A stretch of DNA of 64,000 bases from Brienomyrus brachyistius (GCF_023856365.1 NC_064539.1:31842482-31906481); one strand, 5' to 3'. Positions 48,484 to 62,329 are shown, counted from the stretch's first letter. Numbers and translations: made by a program. Notes: generated by a model not told the origin, from the sequence alone.

Positions 48484-49978
48484 GTGCAGGTCTTCGCTCA
48501 AATGCACTCTCACATAAATACAGCAATCACACATTGTTGCTTAAATACAGACACACACTCGTGCCTCAGCTTGACAACCCGGAATTCTCTGCGGAATCCA
48601 CTTGGAACCAAGTACACTAGAGTGTCAGCGACCCCCAACTGTGGAGGCAGAACCATGTGTTAGTACAGGTCTGCTGCAGCTACTCTGGGCTCCGTCTGTG
48701 GTCTGGCTGTTACTGACACATCAGGTCAAGGTAGGTAGGCTTCATTGTCGACCGTCCATATACAGGCACGGAGCAGCAGGAAATACCATCCCCCAGCATC
48801 ATGCAGGTGCGACATACAAACAGCAGGTGGGGGTGGGGGTCACTGAAGCAGGAAACATAGCACCTGAACATCTGTGGATCTCAGTTGCAGTGACGTCGTC
48901 GGGGTCGCAGTGCCCCTTACGGTCAAGCTGTGATCACTGCAGATTTACGGTGAGCTGGGGTGCTGAAGCCTCATAGCTCTGCCCTGATTGACGCACAGTC
49001 AGGGCTGCTCTCTTCCTGAAGGTTTCAGGCAACTAACAACTGATGGATTACCTGCCTATAACATCTCCCCTGCCAGCTTTGCTGCTCTACCACTGTTCGT
49101 CCTGCCATCAGAAGCTGCATCAGCACCTGCCTGCCTTCACCTGCCTGCCTTCTGCTTTGAGACTCAAATCTTAAAATTTATACTGTGTGAATTGTTCATT
49201 TGACTTCCTCTGCCAGCCCCAGAGGGACAGACTCCCCCTTTGAGTCTGGTTTCTGTTTCTGCTGTCTCCTCTGGGTTGCTCACTCACACGCAGTGTGCAG
49301 ACAAGCTGTGCAACACAGGGAGCACAGACTCTGAAGGCAGTGTGAGAGTAGGATTCAAACCCGCATCCCAGGAGCTGCTGCCCCATAAAGTGAAATACCA
49401 CCCCTCAAGGAGGTGGTAAATTGGCACCATCATCAGCAGGCTCTGCAGAGCTCCTTGTTGGCTGTGATTTCTGAAAACATCTTCATGGTACATAACTGTG
49501 TTTGAGCGCTGCTCTCCTGGGTAGTCGAGGTAACGCGGGTCACTCCAGGCCTCTTCTGGATGGCTTCACCTTTCCAAGGGTTATGAGATTGCTGGGCATG
49601 ATCCCTGACATGGAGCCAACATCAACACGCTGCACGGTTGCCATGGGGACCCGGTTGCCGTGAGGACCTGCGTCCTGGAGCCAGCTGGAGGACAGAGCCT
49701 CCTCGCCCAGCCCAGCTCCGGAGGTGTAAAATGACCTGCCTTATTCCGCTCCGGGGTTTTACACTTAAGCTGGGGATATAACCGAGATGCCGTTCAGGCT
49801 ATCCTGTTCCCCCTTTACCCAGATCGGGTGGGGGCACACCACCCCTCTTTTTGTGCTGGACTGTATGCAGGAGCTTACTGGATGAACTGGGAGTAAGACT
49901 GGAGCAGAAGGACTCGAGGTGCATTTTTCTGAACGTGGTCACTGCCTCTGACTGCAGAGACCCTCTGATGAGATGGTG
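48484..49978. other. Intergenic stretch, no gene recognised
   Basis: Unique sequence with short unsupported frames (up to 124 codons at 48602-48976). Confidence 0.4.
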
Positions 49979-50602
49979 GAGAGTCAGTAACAGCTACATG
50001 TGTGGCGCTTAAGGCTGTCTCAGACAGCCAGAGAGTCAGTAACAGCTACATGTGTGGCGCTTAAGGCTGTCTCAGACAGCCAGAGAGTCAGTAACAGCTA
50101 CAAGTGTGGTGCTTAAGGCTGTCTCAGACAGCCATAGAGTCAGTAACAGCTACATGTGTGGCGCTTAAGGCTGTCTCAGACAGCCAGAGAGTCAGTAACA
50201 GCTACATGTGTGGCGCTTAAGGCTGTCTCAGACAGCCAGAGAGTCAGTAACAGCTACATGTGTGGCGCTTAAGGCTGTCTCAGACAGCCATAGAGTCAGT
50301 AACAGCTACATGTGTGGCGCTTAAGGCTGTCTCAGACAGCCAGAGAGTCAGTAACAGCTACAAGTGTGGTGCTTAAGGCTGTCTCAGACAGCCATAGAGT
50401 CAGTAACAGCTACATGTGTGGCGCTTAAGGCTGTCTCAGACAGCCAGAGAGTCAGTAACAGCTACATGTGTGGCGCTTAAGGCTGTCTCAGACAGCCAGA
50501 GAGTCAGTAACAGCTACATGTGTGGCGCTTAAGGCTGTCTCAGACAGCCAGAGAGTCAGTAACAGCTACACGTGTGGCGCTTAAGGCTGTCTCAGACAGC
50601 CA
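49979..50602. repeat. 52-bp minisatellite, 12 copies, each with a palindrome
   Basis: 624 bp is exactly 12 units of GAGAGTCAGTAACAGCTACA, TGTGTGGCGCTTAAGGCTGT and CTCAGACAGCCA. Each unit contains the near-perfect hairpin GGCTGTCTCAGACAGCC (8-bp arms, 1-nt centre). A few variants (ACAAGTGTGGTGC, CCATAGAG) recur together. Confidence 0.95.
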
Positions 50603-50634
50603 TCTTGTCACCTCTGGCTGCCCGATACGTAGGT

Positions 50635-50831
50635 TTACAAATGTCATTCACATTTCATTAGCAGATGCTTTTATACAAGACAACGAAGAGCAGGATCAGA
50701 CAGTCCCTCAAAGAATTGGGGTTAAGGGTCTTGCTGAAGGACCTAATGGCGAAATCACTCTGCTGATGCTGCTATTTAAACTGGCAACCTGCTGATCATA
50801 GGCACAGCACCCTAACCTACTGAGCCACACA
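50635..50831 (-). repeat. tRNA-derived SINE
   Basis: On the minus strand the head GTGTGGCTCAGTAGGTTAGG contains an A box. A B-box-like GGTTGCCAGTTTAAA follows, then the CCTTCAGCAAGACCCTTAACC body and the tail AAAAGCATCTGCTAATGAAA. All parts of a typical fish SINE are present. Confidence 0.7.
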
Positions 50832-51115
50832 AGTTTTGAGGACCAGTAGGGTGACTGTCTAATCACACACAGGGACCCCCACCCACAGCAGGTCGGCATC
50901 TGGCTATGAAGGGGTAGCTGACTGTTAGGACACAGGACAGGTTCGGTACTCAGTGGCCAGTCACAGCCTCTGAATGTGTCACCTACAGTGATGGGCTACT
51001 CGTGATTCATCTGCTAATATTTCACCCTTTGATACTTAGTTATCAACTTTGATACTTAGTTAGATATATTCTAGGATAAAGGAGTCATATTGTTTTATAT
51101 GTATTATTGTTGTCC

Positions 51116-51162
51116 ACCCATCCATCCATCCATCCATCCATCCATCCATCCATCTATCCTCT
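51116..51162. repeat. (CCAT)n microsatellite
   Basis: About eleven tandem CCAT tetramers followed by CTATCC. Confidence 0.9.
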
Positions 51163-51344
51163 AACTGCTTATCTTTAGGACTGGGGCTCTGCTGTCCAGG
51201 CTGACGAGCTGCTCTGGCATCTTTAAGGCTGCAGGTTTGCTTATCCAGACCCGAGAAGCCGGTCAATGACTTCAGAAAGGTGCTTAGAGCTGCAGCCTGT
51301 GGCCATTAACAGCCACTCCAGCACCTGCTCCCTCACACAAACCG

Positions 51345-51547
51345 CGGTGTCCGCCTTGCGCTCCCTCACACACGCCGTGGTGTCCGCCTTCCGCTCCCTC
51401 TCGCACGCCGTGGTGTCCGCCTTCCGCTCCCTCTCGCACGCCGTGGTGTCCGCCTTCCGCTCCCTCTCGCACGCCGTGGTGTCCGCCTTCCGCTCCCTCT
51501 CGCACGCCGTGGTGTCCGCCTTGCGTTCCCTCTCACACGCCGTGGTG
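51345..51547. repeat. 33-bp GC-rich minisatellite, about 6 copies
   Basis: Units of CACGCCGTGGTGTCCGCCTT and CCGCTCCCTCTCG. The period is a multiple of three, so frames on both strands remain open without being genes. Confidence 0.92.
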
Positions 51548-53267
51548 TGCAGGGCAAGCTGTATATTTTGTAAATGTTACACATCACATCTTTCAACTAC
51601 GTGTAACATGTGACTATTTTGATTGAATCATGATCGAGTGATTGCACCTGCGGTAAAAGCCAGGCCAGTTTCTCAAGATAGATAATAACCTTGAGATTAT
51701 AGAGCCCCCAGGTAAATTCAAGTCAGTGGAGTAGAAACATTTTGGTTATCGAGTAGAGTACAGAACTTTATGTAGTTATTTTATGTGAAGTAAAATTAAA
51801 CATGTTCTCTAGTGTTCTTCTGTTGGTGGTACAAATTGTTGGTCAAAATTTTTTTCCCCATTCTTTGTTATTCACCCCCCCCCCCAAAAAAAAAAAAAAA
51901 TTAAAATTTGGAGAATCGTTACACCTCTAATGTGTGGTGGTCCTGTATGAGTAAAATACCAGGTCCAATTTTTAATCCCAGTAAAATCTTGAATACAGAG
52001 CATAGACACACAGACACGCTGAGCTGGTGCTTTCAGTGTAACACTGCTCACCTTTCTATCTTGATGAGGGAAATTTGACCCAAAAATGAAGCATTGAATA
52101 ATGGCTTTTAATAATTCCAAACAATTACAGGCATGGAAGAAAGAAGTTTACATGATTTGGCTGAACAGAAAATCTGTAAATAAAGAGGGACAGGTGCATC
52201 CTGTGACCAAGAGTACATGCTGTCAGGTGACTGTCTAGAGGGAACTTAGAAAACTGATTTGAAAAGGAAGAATGTGGAAGGTATGAAGCGGTCATGCGCA
52301 CCCTCCCTTCTGGAAAAATCCACAGGAAGGATAATTTTTCACAGTATAGTACAGATATGTCTTTCTGAAAAAGCTGCCCCACAGAGGACCTACGAGGTAA
52401 CCGGGATGGGGGTAGCATTTAAGGCAGGCGCTGCTCGGGTGGGACCTTACTGCACCCTAACAGACACCTTACTGGTGAGATTTCAACTGTCATCTCACTG
52501 CACTGAAAATGTGAAACATGAAAATAAAGATTCATATCTGTGATATGTCATCCTGAAATGCTGGGCGTCCTGGTCGCTATTAAACGTTCATAGGTCCAGT
52601 TGCGGTCCAGACGAGAGTCAGACACGGTTCAACTGCTGTTCAGATGGACTCTCTGCGTCACTCAGGATGTCAGGTTCATGATTACACAGCTGCAGAGGAT
52701 CCCCCCCCCAGCAAATTACACATATAGGACCAAACAGTGCCTCCCAGCTTCTGTGGCTCTTTGAAGAGAATTGGTGTTTCTATGTGTGTTACCAGACTCG
52801 CCAGAAGGCGTCTAAAAAAAGTAAAACATGCTCTTTAAAAAAACAGCTATTTCATATCATGTTTAGGGGCAAGTTGGTTGTTTACACCCCTGTCTTTTCT
52901 ATAAAGCTTGTGATGAAGGAACTGGTCAGCTTCAGTTAATCTGTCAGAGACGCCCTATCTTTGGTTTTCTCTCTGATGCTGCTAGCATGGCTGCATATGA
53001 TGTTACAGTTAGTGAGTACAATCAGAAGATCGCAGCTAACTAGCTGGGTAATGGAACATGCTGCTTCATCGTCCCATAAATAAGGAAAGTTCTTATTGAA
53101 TGTTTGGCATAGTGACTGTTTGTGGCCACCACTGTTTGAAGGATCGGCAGCAACACGAGTGGGTCCGTGTTTGTTTTGATAAAGTAGCACTGAGGCTCCC
53201 CTGTGCAGTGGTCAGAGGGGCGGAGCATATTTCTGGGCGAGGCTGGTGGGCGGGTCCAAGGCAGCGC
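51548..53267. other. nr5a1 3' flank and probable 3' UTR
   Basis: No gene recognised. I did not find a clear minus-strand AATAAA close to the nr5a1 stop, so the UTR end is not placed. C and A homopolymers lie at 51877-51900. Confidence 0.4.
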
Positions 53268-56200
53268 TCACACACAGGTCCGCTTGGCGTGCAGCATCTC
53301 TAGTAGCAGGTTGTTGCAGGGCACCTCGCCCCCCAGGTGTTTGTAGCACAGGTAGTCCTCAGCCTGCACACTGAGGGCACGCAGCTCGGGCAGACGCAGA
53401 AGCAGCTGCCCGTACTTGTCCAGGAACTGCGGGTAGCTGCGTGCTGTGTACTCCTGCAGGGCAGCGCTCACCTGCTCTTGGACATTCTCCACCAACTGCT
53501 GGTTCTCCAGCAGCTTCACGTCTGGAAACAGAGCCACATAGAAGACGGTCATAAATCCATAAACTGTAGTTAAACATGCAGACTTGGTAGGGCATTAAAT
53601 TAACAACACAAATGTCATGGGTTCTAATCCCATAGAGCACACACAAATTGTAATATTGCTACTGTAAGTGGTTTAAAGCGCCCTCCTGTTCCCACTCATA
53701 CCATTGCATGATTCATGGAAAAGTTCAGTCAGCAGAAAGCTCCTACACCCAAGCTAACGCTCTGAAAATCGGTCCCCATTATGAATGCTCCTCATTAGCA
53801 AAGGGCCTTTCTGTCCACTGCTCATCATTAATCGCAGGTCACATGTGTATATTTACGCCCACAGAGCAGACACAATATGCAACAAAGACCATCAAAGCAC
53901 ACAAAGAGCACTGATGCACACAAAGACCTACAACACAAAGACCGTCAACACTCACACTTCAGCAGTTGGTAAGTAGACAAAGACTGTCAGGAGCACGTCA
54001 GGAGCGCACCGTGCATCTACGCTACCCGTGTGACAAACGTAAATGTTTCCAGAATGTAGGAGAACAAAGTGTGTATGCAGCACTCGGCCATAAAGACGGC
54101 TCTTCACTGGCCACTTAAAGGCGTAACAGAAATGTCCAAATCTCACTTCTGTGCCACAGTTGCTTTTGCGAAAGCCTAAATAGGGCTTTTAATGCTAAAA
54201 TGGTCTCCATGCCTGCAGGACGGAGGCAGGCAGCCTTTTGGCCTGGGCTCCGAGGGGCGATTGTCTAGGGCTGGGACTCAGATGTGACGTGGGGCAGATG
54301 GGACCTTTCAGGCACTTAGAATGAGAAAAAGAGCTGAATGGGGTGGGGTGCTGGGGGGTGTAGTCAGACATCTCTGGCAGATCCAAAGAGGGTTAATACA
54401 CACAGACATTGGGAAAAGCTGAGAATATTCCTGTGTTTATAATCAGAGATATTTAGGCATTGGGGTAATGGGGGGGGGGGGGTTCATGGGTCTTGATATT
54501 TTGCCCCTCCAACCCCCCCACAGCCCTGTTTTGTAGGGGAGCAACAGTAATCTCCACAGAGGGTTTCTGATGGAATGTATGTCAGGTAAACCTGCGAGGG
54601 ACACACTCTATCCAAATCTGTATGCTGCATGCACACACGCACAGTTCACATACTCATATCTTTGTGGGGACTTTCCAATCATTTCTATGAGCATAACCTT
54701 AATCCCAACAACAACAACAACCTTAACCCCTACCGAACCCTAACCTTAACCATAAGTTACCAAGGAAAACAAAATACTTTTGGCATTTTTAGTTTTTTGA
54801 TTGCATTCACAGATTCTTATAAAATTGCGGCTATTCCCACAAGGTAAAAAATTATAGGTTTTTATCACATTGTGGGGAAATCTGGTCCAATATAATATAA
54901 TAATTACAAAAATGCCCAGAGACACAAGCATATTCTGGGGGGGGGGGCGATGGAAGAAGGCAGGCACTTCTGAAGGGGGAATATAAACATGCCTGTGAGT
55001 TTCATGGGTCCTGTAGTATCTGTGATCTTACACAAACACGTCTGTGAGTGTCCCTGGGTCCTTGAGTATCTGTGAGCACACACAAACATGCCTGTGAGTG
55101 TCCCTGTGTCCTTCAGTGTCTGTGAGCACACACAAACATGCCTTTGAGTGTCCCTGTGTCCTTCAGTGTCTGTGAGCACACACAAACATGCCTGTGAGTG
55201 TCCCTGGGTCCTTGAGTATCTGTGAGCACACACAAACATGCCTTTGAGTGTCCCTGGGTCCTTCAGTGTCTGTGAGCACACACAAACATGCCTGTGAGTG
55301 TCCCTGTGTCCTTCAGTGTCTGTGAGCACACACAAACATGCCTTTGAGTGTCCCTGGGTCCTTCAGTGTCTGTGAGCACACGCAAACATGCCTGTGAGTG
55401 TCCCTGGGTCCTTCAGTGTCTGTGAGCACACACAAACATGCCTGTGAGTGTCCCTGGGTCTTTCAGTGTCTGTGAGCACACACAAACATGCCTGTGAGTG
55501 TCCCTGGGTCCTTCAGTGTCTGTGAGCACACACAAACATGCTTGTGAGTGTCCCTGGGTCCTTCAGTGTCTGTGAGCACAGACAAACATGCTTGTGAGTG
55601 TCCCTGGGTCCTTCAGTGTCTGTGAGCACAGAAAAACATGCTTGTGAGTGTCCCTGGGTCCTTCAGTGTCTGTGAGCACACACAAACATGCCTGTGAGTG
55701 TCCCTGGGTCCTTCAGTGTCTGTGAGCACACATAAACATTCTTGTGAGTGTCCCTGGGTCCTTCAGTGTCTGTGAGCACACATAAACATGCATGTGAGAA
55801 CACAGCTTTGGGTCTTTCTGTAAGCTTCTGCATTTCCTGCATCAGAACAACCCTGTTTCTCAGACACTTACAGCCCTGTTCCTCAGATTCATATAGCCCT
55901 CTTCCTCTGACCCACACAGCCCTGTTTCTCAGACCCACACAGTCCTGTTCCTCAGATACATAAATCCCTTTTCCTCAAACACAGACAGCCCTTTTCCTCA
56001 GACCTAGACAGCCCTGTTCCTCACAATCATACAGCCTTGTTCCTTAGACCCACACAGCCCTGTTTCTCAGACCCATACAGTCTTGTTCCTAAGACCTAGA
56101 CAGTCCCATTCCCGAGACTCACACAGTCCTGTAGTCTAACATTATCACTGTCAAACTGAAAAAGTTGCTACAACATTTGTTTGAACAAGCGACGATTCAC

Positions 56201-59200
56201 TGATTGAGATCCACTAGGGCACACTGACCAGGGTTGAACAGTATGAGGAACTTGAGGCAGGCGATCTCCCTCCGATCCACTAGCAAAGCTTGCAGCTTGG
56301 CCACCAGCTCCTGGCTCCTCTGGACTAGGTTGTCCAGGGTAACACCTGCCTGGGCAGCGATGGGGGCGATGTCCACCTGGGCAGGAACAGAGAAGCAGGT
56401 TGATTTGGGTTGTATGGGGACCCTGAGTGTGTGCAAGCTGGTATCACCATTGCCTGATGTTCACCTCCTGACCAGTGACCAGCAGGAGGCTGTTGGCATT
56501 GGCGTGACGCATTTGTCGTGAGACGTGGTCCAGCAGCAGCAGCTCGCTCCAACAGCTGTGCAGCAGCTTCATCTGGTCGCCCACCTGCCAGAACGGGAGC
56601 CACACAGAGCGGGTCAGGAGTCCGCGGGCTGGCACTCCTCTTTATTCAGAATGAAAGTCAGTAACTGCCTTACACACACTGCGCGTCCATATAGCACTGG
56701 TGCAGTGTATGTACGATCAAAATTCAACATTGTATTTATCATGTGCTCAATTATATAGGTATGACATGCAGTGAAATGAAAATCTGACATACTCCTGTGA
56801 CTGTAGAGAGACTAAAATGACGAGGGTGTAAGTCAATAAAGGTTAAATTAATTTAAATACATTGACGGGGGTATAGTAGACTAAAACAGAATAACAAAAT
56901 ATAAAGAAATATAAAGAAATAAAAATCTTTGTTTAAAGATAATTTTACTGTGGATTAAGTACCATGCAGTTACCCAGCATTTTATTTATGTATTCAGACA
57001 CAGTATTCAGAAGATCACGCTGTGCACACTCACAGTCAGCTCTCACTGCCTTATACAGCCCAAACTAGATCTGCTCAGTTTTAGCAAAAATCATAATCAC
57101 GATTATTTTTTACCAATACTGAGATCATGATTATTTACCACAATTATTTACCACAATTACTCTTTACTGCAGAAACATTGTATTTATTGAATCATAATAA
57201 TATACTGAACAAAAATATAAACGCAACACTCTTGTTTCTGCTCCCATTTTTCATGAGATGGACTTAAAGACCTACAATTCATTCCAGATACACAATATTA
57301 CCATTTCTCTCAAACATTTCTCACAAATCAGTCTAAATGTGTGATAGTGAGCACTTCTGCTTTGCTGAGATAATCCATCCCACCTCACAGGTGTGCCACA
57401 TCAAGATGCTGATCTGACATCATGGGTAGTGCACAGGTGTACCTTATACTGCCCACAATAAAAGGCCACCCTGGAATGTGCAGTTTTTTGCTTTATTGGG
57501 GGTCTGGGGACTCAGAACCGGTCAGTATCTGGTGTGACCACCATTTGCCTCATGCAATGCAACACATCTTCTTCGCATAGAGTTTATCAGATTGTCAATT
57601 GTGGCCTGTGGAATGTTGGTCCACTCCTCTTCAATGGCTGTGCGAAGTTGTTGGATATTAGTGGGAACTGGTACACGCTGTCGTATACGCCGGTCAAGCA
57701 CATCCCAAACATGCTCAACGGGTGACATGTCCGGTGAGTATGCTGGCCATGCAAGAACTGGGACATTTTCAGCTTCCAAGAACTGTGTACAGATCCTTGC
57801 AACATGGGGCCGTGCATTATCTGTCTGAGTGGCTGGTCTCAGACGATCTTGGAGGTGAACCTGCTGGATGTGGAGGTCCTGGGCTGGTGTGGTTACACGT
57901 GGTCTGCAGTTGTGAGGCCGGTTGGATGTACTGCCATATTCTCTGAAACGCCTTTGGAGACGGCTTATGGTTGAGAAATGAACATTCAATGCACGAGCAA
58001 CAGATCTGGTTGACATTCCTGCTGTCAGCATGCCAATTGCACGCTCCCTCAATGCTTGTGGCATCTGTGGCATTTTGCTGTGAGACAAAACTGCACATTC
58101 CAGGGTGGCCTTTTATTGTGGGCAGTATAAGGTACACCTGTGCACTACCCATGATGTCAGATCAGCATCTTGATGTGGCACACCTGTGAGGTGGGATGGA
58201 TTATCTCACCAAAGCAGAAGTGCTCACTATCACACATTTAGACTGATTTGTGAGAAATGTTTGAGAGAAATGGTAATATTGTGTATCTGGAATGAATTGT
58301 AGATCTTTAAGTCCATCTCATGAAAAATGGGAGCAAAAACAAAAGTGTTGCGTTTATATTTTTGTTCAGTGTAGAACTTAAACACTCACATTGAAATTGA
58401 ATTGAAACCAAAATAAAATTTTAATAACACACACTGAACTTGTACAAATATATTTGTTATATGAATAGACAAATTATACTGAGACTTAACTGTTTTCTGA
58501 GGTTCAAAAACACTAAACTTGTCTTTTATTTTTACCCCAACTGGTCAGTCAACTGATATAAAAAGTGCAACTTAATGATTTTTAGCAAGAAAAACTTGTC
58601 TGTTTCCATGATATGTTTCAATGATGCACGATGGCAGGAGACGATATTTCCAGCTGTGCTGAAGACCTTCTCTCTTGCTAAATAATATGTGATGGCATCT
58701 GTTATATCTCTGTGTTTTTGAGAACATGACGGATACGCAGTTTAATTTTACATGGTGTCCTCAATGGAAAACTGCATTGCAGTACAAGTTGCCTCACATT
58801 TCTGAGTTTTTTTGTTCAAGTATTGTTTGATCATAGAGCACTTTATGATTAAGCTTTAAGTGGTTAAATAAATGTAACCACATTTACAATCGTAATCGTG
58901 ATTTAAAATCGATTCATTGCACAGCTCTAGTCCAAACCCTACTCCTCTGTTACTCCTCTGTTACTCCGTGTTCAGTGACAGGTAGCCTACCCTGTGAATC
59001 TGAACATGTCCCTCCTCATATCTAAGGCAGAGCTGCTACCATTCTCAAATAATGTAACCCAATTCAAATCTTCAAACTTTCTTACTCCACAGATATTTCG
59101 CAGTTTTCCAGGGTATTTAAGGTATGGTGAAAAAGCCTTCCTAAGACTTCACATTGTGCGGCTCTTGATCGGCTAAGCACTCACCCTGAAGAATGCGTAC

Positions 59201-62200
59201 ATTCGTCAAGCACATTACGGAACAACTAAACGACTCGAACTGATAAAGGAACACATTTAAAGTCTTTATGTACAAACAGACCTGACCTCTGCAGAAATGT
59301 TGCCTAGCAACCGAAGCATCTTTTCTGAAGTCCCACTGACCTGCAAATTTTATTGTGAATAGTCAGTATCTATGAAATGTAACAGGTTAAGGTCCTAGCA
59401 GCAGTGAACAGAAAAGGGAACCTCAGAAATAAGCAGATACATGACACCTAACCTCTGTGCGTTTATGTACATGATACACTTCATATTAATAATAATAATA
59501 ATAATAATATTAGGTCACTTCAGCAGACATATTAACCTACAACATTATGAGATTCTCGCACAGCAAACTGAGATCTCATCATTAACTCATTACAGCCGTA
59601 AAAGTATTTCCTTAAATGCATTAACCATGGCAGGCTGGTGCTTTGGTGTGATGAACAGACGTGATGGCTCCTTAATCTACTGCGTAGACTAGAACGCGGA
59701 TCCCAGGACCAATTTATCTCCATACCACAGCCCCTGCTGCCTCGACAGCAAATCCTCTATAATTCTACCTGGATGTTTTACAGAAAGAACTTGTTTTTCA
59801 AATCATGTTTTATCATGTAAGAATCCTCCATCCTGTGTGCCAGCTCGTACAAAGCCTTTCATGTACACCTGAGTGTGTTCTCCAGGCTCCCATGATGGCG
59901 TTCAGTCATTCTCCATATGTCTGGTCTGCCATGAGTTAATAAGCCGGAAGTGTGTTTTCTCAGCTAGGATTACCATCCTATTCTGCAATGGCGCTGGGGA
60001 TCAACACAGCTGTGCGGTGTGAAGACAAGGGGTGAGGAGGGCTTTTGTCAAAAATGTGTCATTGCCAGTGGGGCTAGAAAGTACCAACCTATCTGCTAAC
60101 CCTAACCCTAACCCTAACCCTAACCCTTACTGCTGTACCCTGCACTCTGACACCACAGCCTGTCATCAGTGTGTACTGCTCAGCGAGTGTGACTTTGTGT
60201 GCATGCGATCATGTGATCCCACCTTGAGCTCCTTGAAGAAGACACAGCTCCTTGCCCACTCCACAATGGAGAAGAGCGTCTGGTCGGCCATGCGGCACAC
60301 CAGGCTGAAGGTGGCGGGCTTCTCCTGCCTGCCGCGACCCCCCTGCTCCATCTGCAGCGACACCACGATTTTGTTCTGCATCTGCAGTTCGTCCGGCTCA
60401 TAACGCAGCAGCTCCAGGACCAGCGGGGGCACCCGGGGGGGGTGGGGGGACCCCGAGGGGCAGACATCCGGGTACAGGTAGCCCATCTGGGAGTCGGACA
60501 CACCACCATACTGGTCTGGGTACTCGGACTTGATGGTCCGACTGGGGAAGAGGGTGTGCTGGTATTGGCCAGTGACAGGTCCGGCTCGGGAGTCCTGATT
60601 GGCCACACCTGGCGCAGGTGGCCTATAGCAGCCGGCATGCAGGAGCCCTTCAGGTGGCGTCTGAGAGTCCCGCAGACTAGCTGTGAAGCTGCAGTCGGCC
60701 TGCAGGGGGGGGGGCAGTGGCAGTGCTGGCTCCAGCTTGATCCCGCTGGCTTGGAGGAGAGCCTTCTTCTGCTGTTTTAGGGCACGGTCACGCTTGTACA
60801 TTGGGCCAAACTTGTTCCTGCCGCCTCGCATGCGGTCGGCGCGCACCGCTGGCAGCAGAGGAGGATAAAGGCTTTAGGAGGCAAGCAGGATCGGCAAGCT
60901 TAAAAGATTCAAAATTATTTTTGGCAAGGCCCTTTTAATTAACAGGATTTTACGATTAACAATCAGAACAAAAGCTGGATATTTTGTACAACTTTAAAAC
61001 TTTAAGTGAAAAAAATCTCAGTCACTGTACTGATGCTATGTATCAATTAAATTAAATTAAATTAAATGAAACATAATAGGGACCACCTCCCCTAATGAAA
61101 AATATTCCAACGGGATGTCTTGGAAACAAAGAAATATATTAGGCCTAATGAATCTGAACGAATCTCTTTAATGAACAAAGTCAAATGAAAAGAATATTGT
61201 AATTACAATCTTTAAATGGGGTTATTTGCTCTAGTTATCAAATCCTGACTGTCAAAAGATTTGATACTCTGCAGGGAAATAATGCTGTATTACGGGATGT
61301 AGGTGAGTAGGGGATATTTACTGCACCCCCTTCGTAACTCTGTCATTGAATAATAACAAAGTACTTAACTACACATAAGAGGGAAATTAAAAAAATAGGT
61401 GTGAACCTGTAGTACCAATAACTGTATAAATGGGTAACATGGGAAGTGTCAGATGCTCTGATATTCTCAGCAAAAACGATACTGCCAGCGCACACAAGCC
61501 GTGAGCCAGGAGACGTGAGCAAAGGCATATTTCAATAATCGATACCTGATGAATTCTTCAAAACGGCTTCTATGCTATATATTCCGTGCAAAATGCGCAA
61601 AATAAAGGTCAACGAACAAAATGATTACGTAGGTCTATATATAAACCATACTGACATCTAAATACGGACAGAGAGGGCGCCCCAATGGCTGTTTTCAGTG
61701 TTTATTACCCCCCCCCCCCTCAAATTAAGTACTCAAGTACACTAAGTAGGTTAAATAATGTGGGCCACTTCCATCAACCCCCCCCCCCTTAGGTTAGCCC
61801 CCCTTCATAAATCTCCACTGACTCTCCAGTTAAAAAATAACCAAATAGACCAACTTAGTCATGATATAAGCCTACCTCTATGGCTTTACCTCACTATCAC
61901 GCGACATACTTGTATTTATAATACAATAAAATGCAGAACCACCTACATATTATCAAATATAAGTGTATAACTATTACAGAAACGTTTTAGTTTTCGGTAG
62001 ACAGTCTCTAAAACTTTTCTTTGAACGTAAGCTATTTATGTATGATTTTTCAACCCTAAAAACACGGAAAGGGCGGCATCTTACCTTCGAGCCTCATGCC
62101 GACGCCGAGGCATTTCTGAAAGCGACAGAACGGGCATCTCTTTCGTTGGCTCTTGTCTATTTTACAGTCCTGGTTTTCAGCGCAAGTGTATCTTTTATTA

Positions 62201-62269
62201 TTTTGAACAGTCCTCTTAAAAAAGCCCTGAATAAGAGGGAATCAGTAAGAAAATAGCCTAAAGATGATG

Positions 62270-62329
<60 letters not shown>

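Larger units (their letters stand above)
57066..58929 (-). mobile_element. hAT transposon remnant, interrupted by a Tc1-like element
   Basis: The termini TAGATCTG (57066) and CAGCTCTA (to 58929) form inverted ends. Flanks GCCCAAAC (57058-57065) and GTCCAAAC (58930-58937) form an 8-bp target duplication with one mismatch. Inner AATCACGATTA segments occur near both ends. Without the nested Tc1 copy the remnant is about 695 bp and keeps only a C-terminal transposase fragment. Confidence 0.65.

Noticed and set aside
49979..50602. CRISPR-like appearance of regularly spaced palindromes
   Set aside because: There are no unique spacers; the whole 52-bp unit is repeated, and the context is a vertebrate genome.
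53578..53700. Functional tRNA gene
   Set aside because: The cloverleaf is not intact, and the downstream sequence has the SINE body; better explained as a SINE head.
54991..55793. Regular 50-bp array as a possible CRISPR or satellite centromere
   Set aside because: Only 16 units within an intron, with no spacers; an ordinary minisatellite.
60097..60128. True telomere end
   Set aside because: Only four to five units, inside an nr5a1 intron with coding exons on both sides.
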